This document shows positions 52,692-61,971 of a stretch of DNA of 64,000 bases, piece after piece. The notes beneath the pieces are model-generated. The model was given only the letters and a program-made list of their open reading frames with translations, had not been told where the DNA came from and made no database searches. Numbering within the stretch: the stretch's first letter is position 1; each line of letters starts with the position of its first letter. Source of the DNA: Enterococcus sp. 9E7_DIV0242 (GTDB taxonomy: Bacteria; Bacillota; Bacilli; Lactobacillales; Enterococcaceae); the NCBI RefSeq assembly GCF_002140975.2, contig NZ_CP147247.1, positions 372,001 through 436,000 on the forward strand, in the 5' to 3' direction. Position numbers and translations under genes: made by a program.

Positions 52692-53128
52692 AATCCGCTC
52701 CTTTCCTCCTGGTTAATCCTGTTTTTCCTCACTTTGTTGTAAATAATTCCAGACATAACAAAACAATAGTACCACAACGAGTCAATCTTTTGTATATATA
52801 TAACAATCATTTTGTTATATTTTTTTTTACCTATTCATTATTATCTTCTTTATGCCTATAAATATAAAAATAAGCCGAAATAAAAATTACATGAACCAAC
52901 AGCTTACTTGGTCTTTAAGATGAGCTGATGCTTGAAAAAAAGAACGAAGGCATACAAAAAAATCCGGACCATTTTATGGAAAATGCGCCGGATTTATTAG
53001 AATATATTTGGAAATACTAGTAATAGAAGAGCTAGTTGATTCTCCCCAAAGAGGAAAACCTGAGAAGTGGTATTCTATTTGGCAAGTATAGCCACATACA
53101 GAGCCTCCTTGCTTCTTAATTCTCTCTT
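52692..53128. other. Intergenic region upstream of the ABC operon
   Basis: It contains the inverted repeat described separately and an AAATCCGG/CCGGATTT pair (about 52960 and 52988). An open stretch of about 30 codons (about 52930-53017, ending EYIWKY) has no ribosome site; it may be a gene relic. Nothing else could be supported. Confidence 0.4.
52798..52820. promoter_or_regulatory. Candidate operator of the ABC operon
   Basis: ATATAACAA-TCATT-TTGTTATAT is a perfect 9-bp inverted repeat with a 5-base centre, about 107 bases upstream of the permease start. TetR- or GntR-type repressors bind such sites. No TetR-like gene is present in the window. Confidence 0.6.
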
Positions 53129-53521
53129 CTATGCCTCGAAATCTCGTAGCTTTTTTTCAGCTGATGCAGTATGTGTCTGGTAATTCTCAATCTTGAATGT
53201 CAATCTGTCCTTTGCTTCTTGCAACTCGTTGATCCGTTCTTGAAGCACTTGTTGTTGCTCTTCAAGTAAGGACAATCTTGCCGGAACGGTTTTTTCCCCG
53301 TCTCGAAAAAGAGACAAATATTCAATTAGCGCATCGATCGAAAGACCGGCATGCTTCATTTGTCTGCTGAATTTGATCCATCGCAGATCCTCTTCGTCAA
53401 AGGTCCTAATGCCCGATTCAGTTCTTTTGACTGGTGGGATCAACCCGATTCGCTCATAATAACGAATCGTATCTGGAGAAACACTTGTCAACGAACTAGC
53501 TTCTTTAATGTTCATATCCAT
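53129..53521 (-). CDS. MerR-family regulator (second phosphatase-MerR pair)
   Basis: The 130-residue protein has the winged helix 'IKEASSLTSVSPDTIRYYER' and 'GLIPPVKRTESGIRTFDEED', then a coiled coil ('LLEEQQQVLQERINELQEAK'). No metal-ligand cysteines are present. It starts 21 bases after the histidine phosphatase stop, in the same order as the pair at 5524-6604, but here no reductase gene follows. Autoregulation through the 19-bp-spacer promoter at 54146-54176 is likely. Confidence 0.85.
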   Translation of the reverse strand: MDMNIKEASSLTSVSPDTIRYYERIGLIPPVKRTESGIRTFDEEDLRWIKFSRQMKHAGLSIDALIEYLSLFRDGEKTVPARLSLLEEQQQVLQERINELQEAKDRLTFKIENYQTHTASAEKKLRDFEA

Positions 53522-53542
53522 CCTCTTCCCTTCTGTTACCGA

Positions 53543-54112
53543 CTAATCGACAGGACGATACACTTTAAGCAGACGAAATGATTCATCCTCTGACTCGTAT
53601 TCATATTTCAAAATCATACAATTGGGAAATCCTTTTTTAAGCTCTGGCATTGGGTCCTGCCAATGACTCAAAAAATGAAGACAAGCTCCGGCGTGAGAAA
53701 CAGCTAAGACTGTTTGATGCCCGTCTTGCTTCATGATCGCTCTACAAGTACCTACCAATCTTTTTGTAACTTGCTCTCTAGATTCTCCACCATATTCCAA
53801 AAAGAAAGTACTTTTATCTTCTGGGTTCAAATCTTCGCTCTCTCCTTCGAAAGTTCCAAAGCTCATTTCTTTCAAACCCTTTAGCCTGGCATAAGGCATT
53901 TTATTCTTTGTAACAATCTCCAACGTATCACATGCTCGTTCTGCCGAAGAACTATATACGTGATCAAAAGAAATATCCTTTAAAAACGCTCCAGCGATTT
54001 CTGCTTGTTGAATCCCCACTTCTGTCAATGGAGAATCACATGAGCCTTGAATTTTCCGTCTGATATTGAATAACGTCTGTCCGTGCCGCATCATATAAAA
54101 TGTTTTTTTCAC
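53543..54112 (-). CDS. Histidine phosphatase-superfamily protein (copy 2)
   Basis: The 189-residue paralogue of the protein at 6026-6604 has 'YMMRHGQTLFNIRRKIQGSC', 'DSPLTEVGIQQAEIAGAFL', 'SSSAERACDTLEIVT', 'LKGLKEMSFGTFEGESEDLN' and the second histidine in 'VLAVSHAGACLHF'. Catalytic residues are intact. The substrate is unknown. It heads a two-gene operon with a MerR gene under a MerR-type promoter. Confidence 0.85.
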   Translation of the reverse strand: MKKTFYMMRHGQTLFNIRRKIQGSCDSPLTEVGIQQAEIAGAFLKDISFDHVYSSSAERACDTLEIVTKNKMPYARLKGLKEMSFGTFEGESEDLNPEDKSTFFLEYGGESREQVTKRLVGTCRAIMKQDGHQTVLAVSHAGACLHFLSHWQDPMPELKKGFPNCMILKYEYESEDESFRLLKVYRPVD

Positions 54113-54145
54113 AATTATTCCCCCTATTTACTTGTCCACTTTTTT

Positions 54146-54176
54146 AGTGTAACCCTTGGAGTAAACTCCAAGTCAA
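54146..54176 (-). promoter_or_regulatory. MerR-type promoter/operator of the second phosphatase-MerR operon
   Basis: On the minus strand TTGACT (54171-54176) and TACACT (54146-54151) are 19 bases apart. CTTGGAGTAAACTCCAAG (54155-54172) is a perfect inverted repeat between them. The design copies the promoter at 6638-6668, although the palindrome sequence differs. Confidence 0.85.
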
Positions 54177-54282
54177 TGGTTTTTTATCGTGTGATTCTTT
54201 GGTATTCATCCTCTACCTCTTTATTTTTTGTCTAGTTTTAGCATACCATATTCTGCACTAGGAGCGTCAGACATCTTTAGCG

Positions 54283-54322
54283 AAAAAAAAGAAGCAAAAC
54301 CATCATTACACGGTTCTGCTTC
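54283..54322 (-). terminator. Terminator of the MutS2-like gene
   Basis: Read on the minus strand, GAAGCAGAACC and GGTTTTGCTTC pair with one mismatch around a 10-base loop, followed by TTTTTTTT. It lies just past the gene's stop codon. Confidence 0.85.
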
Positions 54323-54345
54323 TTTACTAAAAGATAGCTGTAGCG

Positions 54346-56247
54346 CTATTGTGCTTCTTGCCTTCTTTGCTTCATCTCTTTATTCAACTTCTTATGCGCC
54401 TTTTTCGATCCGCGTGCCAAATCTTTCTTGTATTTACGTTCTGCAAATGCTTCAAATAATGAATCTAAATCATAATCCATTGGGTAAAGCTCTTCAGCCG
54501 TTGAAATGAGCGTCAAACGTTTCAGTGGTTCTTCAATCATTTCCTTGTTAACGTAAATCTGTCCCTGATGATCATCCAAGCGCTCATAGAAAAGTCCGAT
54601 TTTTCCAGTGTCATTGACGCGCACTCGATCGCCTTTAGAAAAGCTATGTTCTTTCAGAGGTGATTGAACCTGTTGTACGGGTGCCATACTTTGGAACTCT
54701 TGTTTCGCCAGATCATACGTATGATCGTTCAGATACTTCGCTGCTTTCGCAAGAACACGTTCATTGATTCTCATCTTATCAGCAATCCAAAACGCATGAC
54801 TCTCTCCCGTTTCTCCAAGAAGCAATCGATATTTCGGCGTTAATGTCTCCGCATCAAAAGCCATACCGGCTGTGGTGAAATCTTCATGCTTCACTGCGAA
54901 CTCTTTGATTTCACCAAAGTGAGTCGTAGCAATTACCAGACCTCCCTTCGAATACATCTCTTCCATCAAAGCGATGGCTAGTGCTGCACCCTCGTTCGGG
55001 TCCGTTCCACTGCCGATTTCATCTAAAAGAACCAATGTGTGACGCTTCACCTGCTTGATAATATCCGCAAGATTTTGCATATGACCGGAGAATGTACTTA
55101 AGGAATTTTCGAGACTTTGCTGATCCCCGATGTCAATAAAGATATCATCAAAGACAGCGATATCCGTCCCCTCTCCATTCGCGACCAGAATCCCAGTCAT
55201 AGTCATCAGCGAGATCAATGCGACCGATTTTAAGACGATTGTTTTTCCACCGGCGTTTGCACCGGTAATGATCAATGCTCGATTTTCTATCCCAAGATCC
55301 AATGTAAGTGGTACAGGATCAATGAGTAGCGGATGTTTCACTCGATGAAAGATGATCCGCTCTTCTTTGTTAATCTGAGGCTTGGTCCCATCAATTGCTC
55401 GACTGTATTTTGCACGAGCAAATATAACCTCCAGCTCAGTTACTACGTCAATACAATAAGTGATTTCTGCCATCCGCTCACCAATCAAACCAGTCAGGTA
55501 TGCGAGTAGCTGATAGACTTCTCCGACCTCCGCTGCTTTTTCCATAATCAATTGGTCATTGTATTTTCTGACCGTATCCGGTTCTACAAAAACCGTAGTT
55601 CCTTTTGAGGATTGATCAACAATCGTTCCACCGATTTTCTGCTTATATTCCGCTTTTACAGGTACCGTATACCGATCATCCTTGATTAGAACTAAACGAT
55701 CCTGAAGCTTTGGCTGATTCTGACTACTTGCCATGAATTTTCGTAGCCGCTGATCGATTTCTTTTTCCAGCTTAGCAATCTGATTTCTTATCTGCTTCAA
55801 GGCTTTGGAGCTTTCGCTTTTCACTCTGTTCCCTTGGATAAATTCATAGACTGTGGTATCTATTTCGGAAAAGTCAGTAAGATCATTTGTGTAAGAATAC
55901 AAAATAGGTGTTTGGTATTTATTTTTTTCAAATAGCTTGGCAATTAAACGGAAGCTTCTCAAAAAGTCCGCGTATTCTACTAATTCACCTGGTTCTAATA
56001 CCATCCCTTTATTGATTTGATTTGTCAGTTGTTCTACACGAGTCAAGCCCATAAATGGGACATGTTGTCCGCTGGCAAGAATGGTCATTGCCTCTTCTGT
56101 TTCATCTAACCATCGTTGCACCGTTGGTAGAGAAGAAGAGGGTTCTCGTTTATCGATCGCTTTTTTAGCAAAATTACTAAATGCGTATTTTTTTAATTCA
56201 TCTTTTATTGTGTCAAATTGTACAGCTTGATAGATTTTATTATTCAT
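54346..56247 (-). CDS. MutS2-like ATPase without Smr nuclease domain
   Basis: The 633-residue protein has the core and ATPase of MutS2 paralogues. It shows a helical clamp region with 'QDRLVLIKDDRYTVPVKAEY', Walker A 'LIITGANAGGKTIVLKSVAL' (the usual GPNxGGKT reads GANAGGKT), 'QSLENSLSTFSGHM', Walker B 'LVLLDEIGSGTDPNEG' and 'VIATTHFGEIKEFA'. It ends in a lysine-rich tail where full MutS2 would carry a KOW and Smr endonuclease domain. It may act on branched DNA or stalled ribosomes; the role is unclear. ATG 56247 has better ribosome spacing than 56256. Confidence 0.82.
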   Translation of the reverse strand: MNNKIYQAVQFDTIKDELKKYAFSNFAKKAIDKREPSSSLPTVQRWLDETEEAMTILASGQHVPFMGLTRVEQLTNQINKGMVLEPGELVEYADFLRSFRLIAKLFEKNKYQTPILYSYTNDLTDFSEIDTTVYEFIQGNRVKSESSKALKQIRNQIAKLEKEIDQRLRKFMASSQNQPKLQDRLVLIKDDRYTVPVKAEYKQKIGGTIVDQSSKGTTVFVEPDTVRKYNDQLIMEKAAEVGEVYQLLAYLTGLIGERMAEITYCIDVVTELEVIFARAKYSRAIDGTKPQINKEERIIFHRVKHPLLIDPVPLTLDLGIENRALIITGANAGGKTIVLKSVALISLMTMTGILVANGEGTDIAVFDDIFIDIGDQQSLENSLSTFSGHMQNLADIIKQVKRHTLVLLDEIGSGTDPNEGAALAIALMEEMYSKGGLVIATTHFGEIKEFAVKHEDFTTAGMAFDAETLTPKYRLLLGETGESHAFWIADKMRINERVLAKAAKYLNDHTYDLAKQEFQSMAPVQQVQSPLKEHSFSKGDRVRVNDTGKIGLFYERLDDHQGQIYVNKEMIEEPLKRLTLISTAEELYPMDYDLDSLFEAFAERKYKKDLARGSKKAHKKLNKEMKQRRQEAQ

Positions 56248-56256
56248 GATATCCAT

Positions 56257-56737
56257 TCCTTTCGTTAGAAGAGATACCTGACAAAAACGTCAACAAAATT
56301 TGTTCAAAAAAAGGGTAAGACAATTATCCTCAGAAAATCGCCCTACCCGTTACATTCGAAAGAAAGAGTGTGTTAAAAAGTAAATGATAAACTGGAAATC
56401 CAACAAAATTTCAGCAAAAATCTGTTCAACAGTTCTCTGCAAAACTCTTCTGATTTCTTATATGTTCCTACTTTTCTATACACGAATTACTCTATAATTG
56501 ACAGGTATCTCATGAGCACGACAAATAAGCATTCCTTATTTATCTATTAAATTGCTTAGTTAGATACCTAAAACACTCACCAAAATACCTCATTTCTTCT
56601 GTTGAACAACTTTGTTCACAAAAACTATTATACTGAAAAAATGAAAAATTGCAATCTTTTCTTGGCTATAAATCTCATTGAGGAAATCTGAGCATAGCTT
56701 CTTCTTTTGTTTACACGTTTAAATAACATGCAACCAC
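56257..56737. other. Gap with nested inverted repeats, possibly a small RNA
   Basis: TATAAT (56493-56498, plus strand) is followed by AGGTATCT (56503-56510), an inner AAATAAG-CATTC-CTTATTT hairpin (56523-56541) and AGATACCT (56562-56569), which closes the outer stem. TGAACA/TGTTCA words lie near 56603. No good -35 or terminal T run was found, and no coding frame. It precedes the MutS2-like gene on the other strand. Confidence 0.35.
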
Positions 56738-57388
56738 CTACGTTTGAGGAGAAGTGTCTCTTGTAGAATCGACATAATCGATCATTTTCGCAATATCCTC
56801 TGCAGTCATCCGCACTTTGGATTTCTCGATCAACACATTTTTGCCTGTCATGATATACGCTGGGAAAACACGGATACTGTCGTAATACACCTCGCTATTT
56901 CTTAGCTTATATGTAGAGATTGACGGCACAGCATTTTTGCCGCTTTTTTGCTTTGCTAATAGATTGAATGCTTTTTTTGCTACATCTCCATTTAGCATAA
57001 CAGCCTTTACATTAGGGAAAAGTCGTAATTCCTCCTCAAGAAGCGAAAGATATTTCTTTATCTGTTCCGTAGCAATGGTTGTTTCGCTTTTTGGCTGCTT
57101 TACTGTATTGGTGATGTAGATGCCCATTTTTAGGATGTCTTCAATGGAATGTACATCTTGCCCGGCTTTTTGAAAGAGTGGGATTGTTGTTTCCATATAG
57201 TCAGAGTGGTCTTGTTCGCTATAAAAATCATTTTCCGGACAATCAGCCACAACCTCATTTATCATCACGATCTCCATTTTCTCCGGGTCAAGCTCTATTG
57301 TTGGATAATATGCTAGAATCCGCTCTGCTTCCTCTGGAAATCGCTTCATCACAGCCTCTTTCATTGTTGTCTGTATGTTCATATTCAT
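56738..57388 (-). CDS. Uracil-DNA glycosylase-superfamily protein
   Basis: The 216-residue protein is recognised as the UDG-like family of Firmicutes by 'KMEIVMINEVVADCPENDFY', 'YMETTIPLFQKAGQDVHSIE', 'ILKMGIYITNTVKQPKSE', 'LFPNVKAVMLNGDVAKKAFN' and 'AVPSISTYKLRNSEVYYDSI'. It ends with 'FPAYIMTGKNVLIEKSK'. Base-excision activity has not been shown for this branch to my knowledge. A second ATG two codons in has better spacing to AGGTGG and may be the true start. It is monocistronic. Confidence 0.7.
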   Translation of the reverse strand: MNMNIQTTMKEAVMKRFPEEAERILAYYPTIELDPEKMEIVMINEVVADCPENDFYSEQDHSDYMETTIPLFQKAGQDVHSIEDILKMGIYITNTVKQPKSETTIATEQIKKYLSLLEEELRLFPNVKAVMLNGDVAKKAFNLLAKQKSGKNAVPSISTYKLRNSEVYYDSIRVFPAYIMTGKNVLIEKSKVRMTAEDIAKMIDYVDSTRDTSPQT

Positions 57389-57561
57389 CCACCTACTCTT
57401 CTAACTTATTATAAAAATTATATACCAGACAATATCTGCAAACAAGCGAACATAGAGGGTTACCCCTTGTTCATTTCTCTATCTGCCTTCTCTTTTTCTT
57501 TGATTTCTCCTCTATTTGTTACTATAATGGCCTAGTATAAAGGATAGAAAGAAGGATAAAA

Positions 57562-58095
57562 ATGGTTGATTTTAAGATGCTTGCGATGATTTTTGTGATT
57601 AATTTCGCTTATATCACGCTGAATACAATTCGATTTATGCTAACAATGAAAGGCTACCGACTCTTAGCTCCCATTGTCAGTATGGCTGAAATTACTATCT
57701 ATGTTTTGGGCTTGAGTATGGTTCTGAATCGCCTGGATGATCCGCTGAACCTTCTTGTATACGCATTGGGGTATGCTGTCGGGATCAGTGTCGGTATAAA
57801 AATCGAGGACCATTTAGCCTTAGGCTATATTATGGTGACCGTGATTCTTCCCTCAACGACAAAACAGCTGAATCTTCCTGAAAGCATACGCGCAAATGGC
57901 TACGGCGTAACGGAGAGTGTGGCTATGGGACGCGACGGTGAACGATTGGTCCTGGAGATACTTTCTCCGAGAAAGAATGAGCGGAAGCTTTACCGATTGA
58001 TCAATGAGATTGAACCGAGAGCCTTCATTATCTCCTATGAACCGAAATATATTTCTGGCGGCTTCTGGACAAAGAAGGTCAGAAATCGGAATTGA
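57562..58095 (+). CDS. UPF0316/DUF2179 membrane protein
   Basis: The 177-residue protein has three N-terminal membrane segments (about residues 5-25, 35-57 and 63-82) and a soluble C-terminal DUF2179 domain. Its features are 'NTIRFMLTMKGYRLLAPIVS', 'LVYALGYAVGISVGIKIED' and 'EPRAFIISYEPKYISGGFW'. This matches UPF0316 (YebE-like) proteins of unknown function, suspected to bind nucleotides through DUF2179. A hairpin terminator follows. Confidence 0.85.
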   Translation: MVDFKMLAMIFVINFAYITLNTIRFMLTMKGYRLLAPIVSMAEITIYVLGLSMVLNRLDDPLNLLVYALGYAVGISVGIKIEDHLALGYIMVTVILPSTTKQLNLPESIRANGYGVTESVAMGRDGERLVLEILSPRKNERKLYRLINEIEPRAFIISYEPKYISGGFWTKKVRNRN

Positions 58096-58106
58096 TTTAT
58101 GATCTA

Positions 58107-58157
58107 GGAACAACAGTCATTTTTCCTCTAATGGGAAGAGTCTGTTGTTCTCTTTTT
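58107..58157 (+). terminator. Terminator after UPF0316
   Basis: GAACAACAG and CTGTTGTTC form a 9-bp stem, followed by a T-rich run, just after the stop codon. Confidence 0.8.
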
Positions 58158-58240
58158 ATTGAAAGAATCTTCTCTTTCCAAATGGATAAATGTTTGATAA
58201 AATATATGTAACGAGTTAGTGACAAGAAAGAGGTCATTTT

Positions 58241-59176
58241 ATGTTTATTTATGTTGGATGTGCCGGTGGAATGACGTCGAGTATGTTTTGCCAGCGGATT
58301 ATCAAAGCAATTGATAGCGCAAACTCTCCTTTACGAGCGGTTTTTGATAGTGTTGGGACGATCATACGAAGAAAAAAAGAGTTTGAGGGAAATTATGATT
58401 TGATTTTTGCTTACGGTGGCATCAATCTAATTCAAGCTTACAATGCTTATGACATTGGTACGATTTTTGATGTTGTCTTTATTGCGCCTCAAATGCGTCA
58501 TATGACAAAATCAAAACAAGAAATTTTGAAGGATTATCCTGTCATTGTAAAAGACATTGAAATGAAAACCTTTGGTACAATGGATGGCGCCACTGCCTAT
58601 AATAACCTTCTTGATGAATTGATTGGGCTTGATTATGAGCGTTCGTATGTTTCCAATAAGCATCCGGAAACCAAAAACGGCGATAAAAACATTGAGCTAC
58701 TCGTGTTAGGCGCTGATCGAAATGATTCATTCACTGATTCATTTTTCAGCGTATGGCAAGATCTCGACTTGCGTGTTTTGACAGAAAGCTATTCCTTGGA
58801 AGCACTTTATGATTTTCATCCAGAGGAAACGTTTGATATTAGAGTTTTATTTGGTAATGCTGCCCAACTGTCAAAAGAAGAATTTCCAAAGTTATCTCGC
58901 AGAATCGATGGCGTTTTGATGACCCCCTTTACCAATCCTTCTCTTGAAAAGAAAAAACAATGGTTCGATGATTATAACATTCCAGTATTTGTTTTTGATA
59001 CACGTCACTTTGCAATAAAAAACGGTGAGTTGGAAGCCCACCGTTTTCAACGAATATTAGAAGGTATTTCCTATGACTCAGAATATACACGGGAAATAAG
59101 TCCGGCCGAATGGGAAACACCACCACCGGTAAAAGTCAGAAAAACTGCTTTATTCGGACTGATTTCTTGGGAATAG
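58241..59176 (+). CDS. PTS IIB-like cytosolic protein
   Basis: The 311-residue soluble protein starts 'IYVGCAGGMTSSMFCQRIIK', very like the phosphocysteine loop (C-x2-G-M-S/T-S/T-S) of lactose/cellobiose-type PTS IIB domains. It continues with 'DVVFIAPQMRHMTKSKQEIL' as in IIB. A second half from ~155 ('ELLVLGADRNDSFTDSFFSV') looks like a related fold without cysteine. No IIA or IIC genes are near, so it is not an ordinary permease part; a regulatory role is possible. Its 3' end overlaps the converging HTH gene by 27 bases. Confidence 0.6.
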   Translation: MFIYVGCAGGMTSSMFCQRIIKAIDSANSPLRAVFDSVGTIIRRKKEFEGNYDLIFAYGGINLIQAYNAYDIGTIFDVVFIAPQMRHMTKSKQEILKDYPVIVKDIEMKTFGTMDGATAYNNLLDELIGLDYERSYVSNKHPETKNGDKNIELLVLGADRNDSFTDSFFSVWQDLDLRVLTESYSLEALYDFHPEETFDIRVLFGNAAQLSKEEFPKLSRRIDGVLMTPFTNPSLEKKKQWFDDYNIPVFVFDTRHFAIKNGELEAHRFQRILEGISYDSEYTREISPAEWETPPPVKVRKTALFGLISWE

Positions 59177-59593
59177 TGATCGTTCTGTCAATGTGAGCCA
59201 ACTATCCCACTTCGTTTGATCCGTAAATAAATACAAAATAATTTCTTTTCCAAATATTTTTTCTTTGACTTGAAGCTGTCGTTGCTGACTAAAGGCAAGG
59301 GCAGCTTGTTTGTTCATTTTTTTAAAGTCTGCTGACGATGGTCCTTTTTTTATTGCAGAATAAAGCTCTGTTTGATTGAATATGAGTGGTTCTTCTGAAG
59401 CCTTCGAAGCAGGAAGAGGACCGAACACTCGGGTCATCGCTTCATAGGTAGTCAGCCAGACAGTGCCGCTTTTACGGATTTCAGCCTCATGAAATCGTCC
59501 TCTGGCTACTGCTTGTCGGAGCGTATTCCCACCCGCTAGCTGCCATTTTTCAGCTGCCTCTGTAAAGGTCAGTACCTGAGTTAAATCGATCAT
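59150..59593 (-). CDS. Helix-turn-helix domain protein
   Basis: The 147-residue protein has an N-terminal module 'TFTEAAEKWQLAGGNTLRQA' and 'RKSGTVWLTTYEAMTRVFG', typical of small helix-turn-helix proteins in Firmicutes annotated as DNA-binding. The C-terminal 70 residues are unassigned. It overlaps the PTS IIB-like gene tail to tail. A DUF1803-like gene lies 66 bases upstream on the same strand. No target is obvious. Confidence 0.55.
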   Translation of the reverse strand: MIDLTQVLTFTEAAEKWQLAGGNTLRQAVARGRFHEAEIRKSGTVWLTTYEAMTRVFGPLPASKASEEPLIFNQTELYSAIKKGPSSADFKKMNKQAALAFSQQRQLQVKEKIFGKEIILYLFTDQTKWDSWLTLTERSLFPRNQSE

Positions 59594-59659
59594 TCGCTAT
59601 TCCCTCCTATGCTTTTATAGAAATTTTTTTCGAGGTTTACATAATATAATTATAGTAAA

Positions 59660-60565
59660 CTAAATAATCAAATAGCTAAATGCTTCTTTTCCATTCAAAA
59701 TTATTGCCATGCAGCAGCTATAGAATTGCATCTTTTCGAAAACACGTTGATTGGTATCTGTCACCTGATTATAGTGTGTTATATAAGGTGAAATATCTAG
59801 CTCTTTAGTTATAGTTTCATTTTGAAGTATCGGAGCTTTCAGTTGCCAGCCCTTTTCTGTTTTGATCAATCCATTTGTCATGACGAATGCCTCAAGAAAA
59901 ATATTTCGCTTATCTGCGATTCGCCGATTCTTGAGTACTGCTCGAACGATTCGATACGTCTGCGCAGCAAAATATGCGCTATCTACATCCCCGATCAACT
60001 CTTGTAGCTCTTGGTATACTTCTGGCAATCCTTCACCCGATGTTGCTTCCATAACAGAAAAATAAGAGGCAAAATCCAACGGTTGTTGATCTTTTGGATG
60101 AATAGAAACGAATTGCAATTGTTCATTTCCTGTCTGATGCTTTTCAAAAAACGGTTGGGTGTCATCTGAAGAGTCAATCACACCAAAAAAATAGTCATTT
60201 TCCGATTCAAATAGACGATTCCACAAGACTTCCCCATATAGATAGCTTGGATCTACCTCTTGATTTGTCATATCCTGAGTGAAATCCTCGGCGAATTGCT
60301 TATCTTTATCAGATATAGCGGCATCAAAAAAAGAGAGAGTTAAAGAATAACCACGTTCTTCCCGCCGAATTAATTGGAAATCAACCATTTCCTCTAAAAA
60401 CTTTTCGAAATTTTTCTCTTGAAATGTCTGCTTCAACGCTCTTAGAATGATCTTCTCTGTTTGATGCTCGTTAAAATAAGTAATGATTCGATCAAATAAG
60501 GGATCATTTACCAGCCTATTTAACTTTTTTTGATTCTTATGTTTAAAATAGTAAGTGATTGTCAT
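59660..60565 (-). CDS. DUF1803-like protein
   Basis: The 301-residue soluble protein has an N-terminal winged-helix-like region ('VNDPLFDRIITYFNEHQTEK', 'KNFEKFLEEMVDFQLIRREE') resembling DUF1803 proteins of streptococci and enterococci. The remainder is acidic with no motif I recognise. DUF1803 has no known function. It probably shares a transcript with the HTH gene. Confidence 0.5.
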   Translation of the reverse strand: MTITYYFKHKNQKKLNRLVNDPLFDRIITYFNEHQTEKIILRALKQTFQEKNFEKFLEEMVDFQLIRREERGYSLTLSFFDAAISDKDKQFAEDFTQDMTNQEVDPSYLYGEVLWNRLFESENDYFFGVIDSSDDTQPFFEKHQTGNEQLQFVSIHPKDQQPLDFASYFSVMEATSGEGLPEVYQELQELIGDVDSAYFAAQTYRIVRAVLKNRRIADKRNIFLEAFVMTNGLIKTEKGWQLKAPILQNETITKELDISPYITHYNQVTDTNQRVFEKMQFYSCCMAIILNGKEAFSYLII

Positions 60566-60712
60566 TTTCCCTCTCCTAACTTGATAGGGTAGCGTTGATA
60601 GCTCCTCTTCTCTTTATAAAGCAGAATGAAACAATTGTTATAAGAACAAAAGCTTTTAGCCTGTACAAAACCTGTACAATGGGGGGCATGCTAACGCTAG
60701 CACAGCCCTAGT

Positions 60713-60752
60713 TGAAAAGCGAAGCTCAACCGTTCTCGATTCAAGCTCCGCT
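60713..60752 (-). terminator. Terminator of ppaC
   Basis: On the minus strand AGCGGAGCT and AGCTTCGCT pair (one G:T) around a 17-base loop, followed by TTTTC. It lies just past the ppaC stop. A CCTGTACA direct repeat and a TGCTA/TAGCA pair sit further downstream. Confidence 0.65.
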
Positions 60753-60764
60753 CTGTTTATTTTC

Positions 60765-61691
60765 TTAATTGAATGCCTCGGTTAATTGCGGCACGATTTG
60801 CTTTTTACGAGAGACAACGCCCTTCAAGAATGAACGATTATTCTCTAATGAAATATTAAAGGCCTTTTCAACCTTATCCAGTGAATTTCCGAGAACTAGC
60901 AGCTCAGAATCGCTATCTAAAATATTTGTGATAATCAAAATAAACATTTCATAGCCATTTGCAGTGATTTCTGCATTCATTGTTGCTTCCAACTCGTCTT
61001 GACGACTAAGAATATCATTGAAATCAACTGTATTGATCTGTGCAATGCGCACATTTTTATCTCCTAGAGGGAAGCTTTTCGCATCAAGATCCAGTAATAC
61101 CTCAGCAGATTTATCACTCAGATTTGTTCCTGCTTTTAGCATATCCAGACCATAGCCGTTCAGATCGATTTCTGCAATAGCTGCTAGCTCATTGGCTGCT
61201 TGGATATCCTCTTCGGTACAAGTAGGTGATTTGAAAAGTAACGTGTCTGAAATGATCGCTGAGACCATCATACCAGCAATTTGAGTAGGGATTACGACAT
61301 TACTCTCTTTGAACATTTTGAAAATGATTGTACTTGTACAACCAACTGGCTCCGCACGGTAGTACAATGGGTCAGCTGTTTCAAAATTGGCGATTCTATG
61401 GTGATCCACAACCGCTAGAATTGACAGGTCTTTAATATCCGCAACACTTTGCTGAAATTCATTATGATCAACAAGCATTACTTGCTTCGTTTGTGAACCA
61501 GCCTCTTCAATTACTCGTGGTGCAGGAACGTTGAAGTAGTCTAACGCATATTGCGTTTCTTCGCTAGGAGTTCCTAAAGCGACAGGCACTGTATTTTTCC
61601 CTAATTCTTTTTGCAGGTATGCAAAACTTATTGCTGCTCCGATCGCATCTGTATCGGGATTTTGATGACCAAAAACGAAAATCTCTGACAT
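60765..61691 (-). CDS. ppaC: Manganese-dependent (family II) inorganic pyrophosphatase
   Basis: The 308-residue DHH-family enzyme hydrolyses pyrophosphate to phosphate in the cytosol. Metal-binding motifs are '[20 protein letters not shown]', '[11 protein letters not shown]' and '[12 protein letters not shown]', followed by '[14 protein letters not shown]' and a C-terminal '[16 protein letters not shown]' that closes on the substrate. ATG 61691 has proper spacing to GAGGAG; a GTG four codons earlier touches it. It is monocistronic. Confidence 0.93.
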   Translation of the reverse strand: MSEIFVFGHQNPDTDAIGAAISFAYLQKELGKNTVPVALGTPSEETQYALDYFNVPAPRVIEEAGSQTKQVMLVDHNEFQQSVADIKDLSILAVVDHHRIANFETADPLYYRAEPVGCTSTIIFKMFKESNVVIPTQIAGMMVSAIISDTLLFKSPTCTEEDIQAANELAAIAEIDLNGYGLDMLKAGTNLSDKSAEVLLDLDAKSFPLGDKNVRIAQINTVDFNDILSRQDELEATMNAEITANGYEMFILIITNILDSDSELLVLGNSLDKVEKAFNISLENNRSFLKGVVSRKKQIVPQLTEAFN

Positions 61692-61971
61692 ATTTCTATT
61701 CACTCCTCATACATAATGACCTGAATCGATAAATTGCTATCGCTCGTGGTCTTTTAGATTGGTATCATCCATTTTCAATAGATGGAATTACTGTTGAAAA
61801 CAGTGTACACATTATCATTCATTATTAATAATAACAAAAATCAGAAAAAGAACAACAATTTTATGACTAACCTGCCTTTAAAAGTGTTGTTTAGTTAGAA
61901 AAATCCTAAAAAAACAATTATCTCAAGTCCCACTTTTAGTTAGATACATGATTTTACACTTCTATAACGAT

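Noticed and set aside
54113..54345. Small plus-strand gene at 54228-54509
   Set aside because: It is antisense to the MutS2-like 3' end and its terminator, with no ribosome site.
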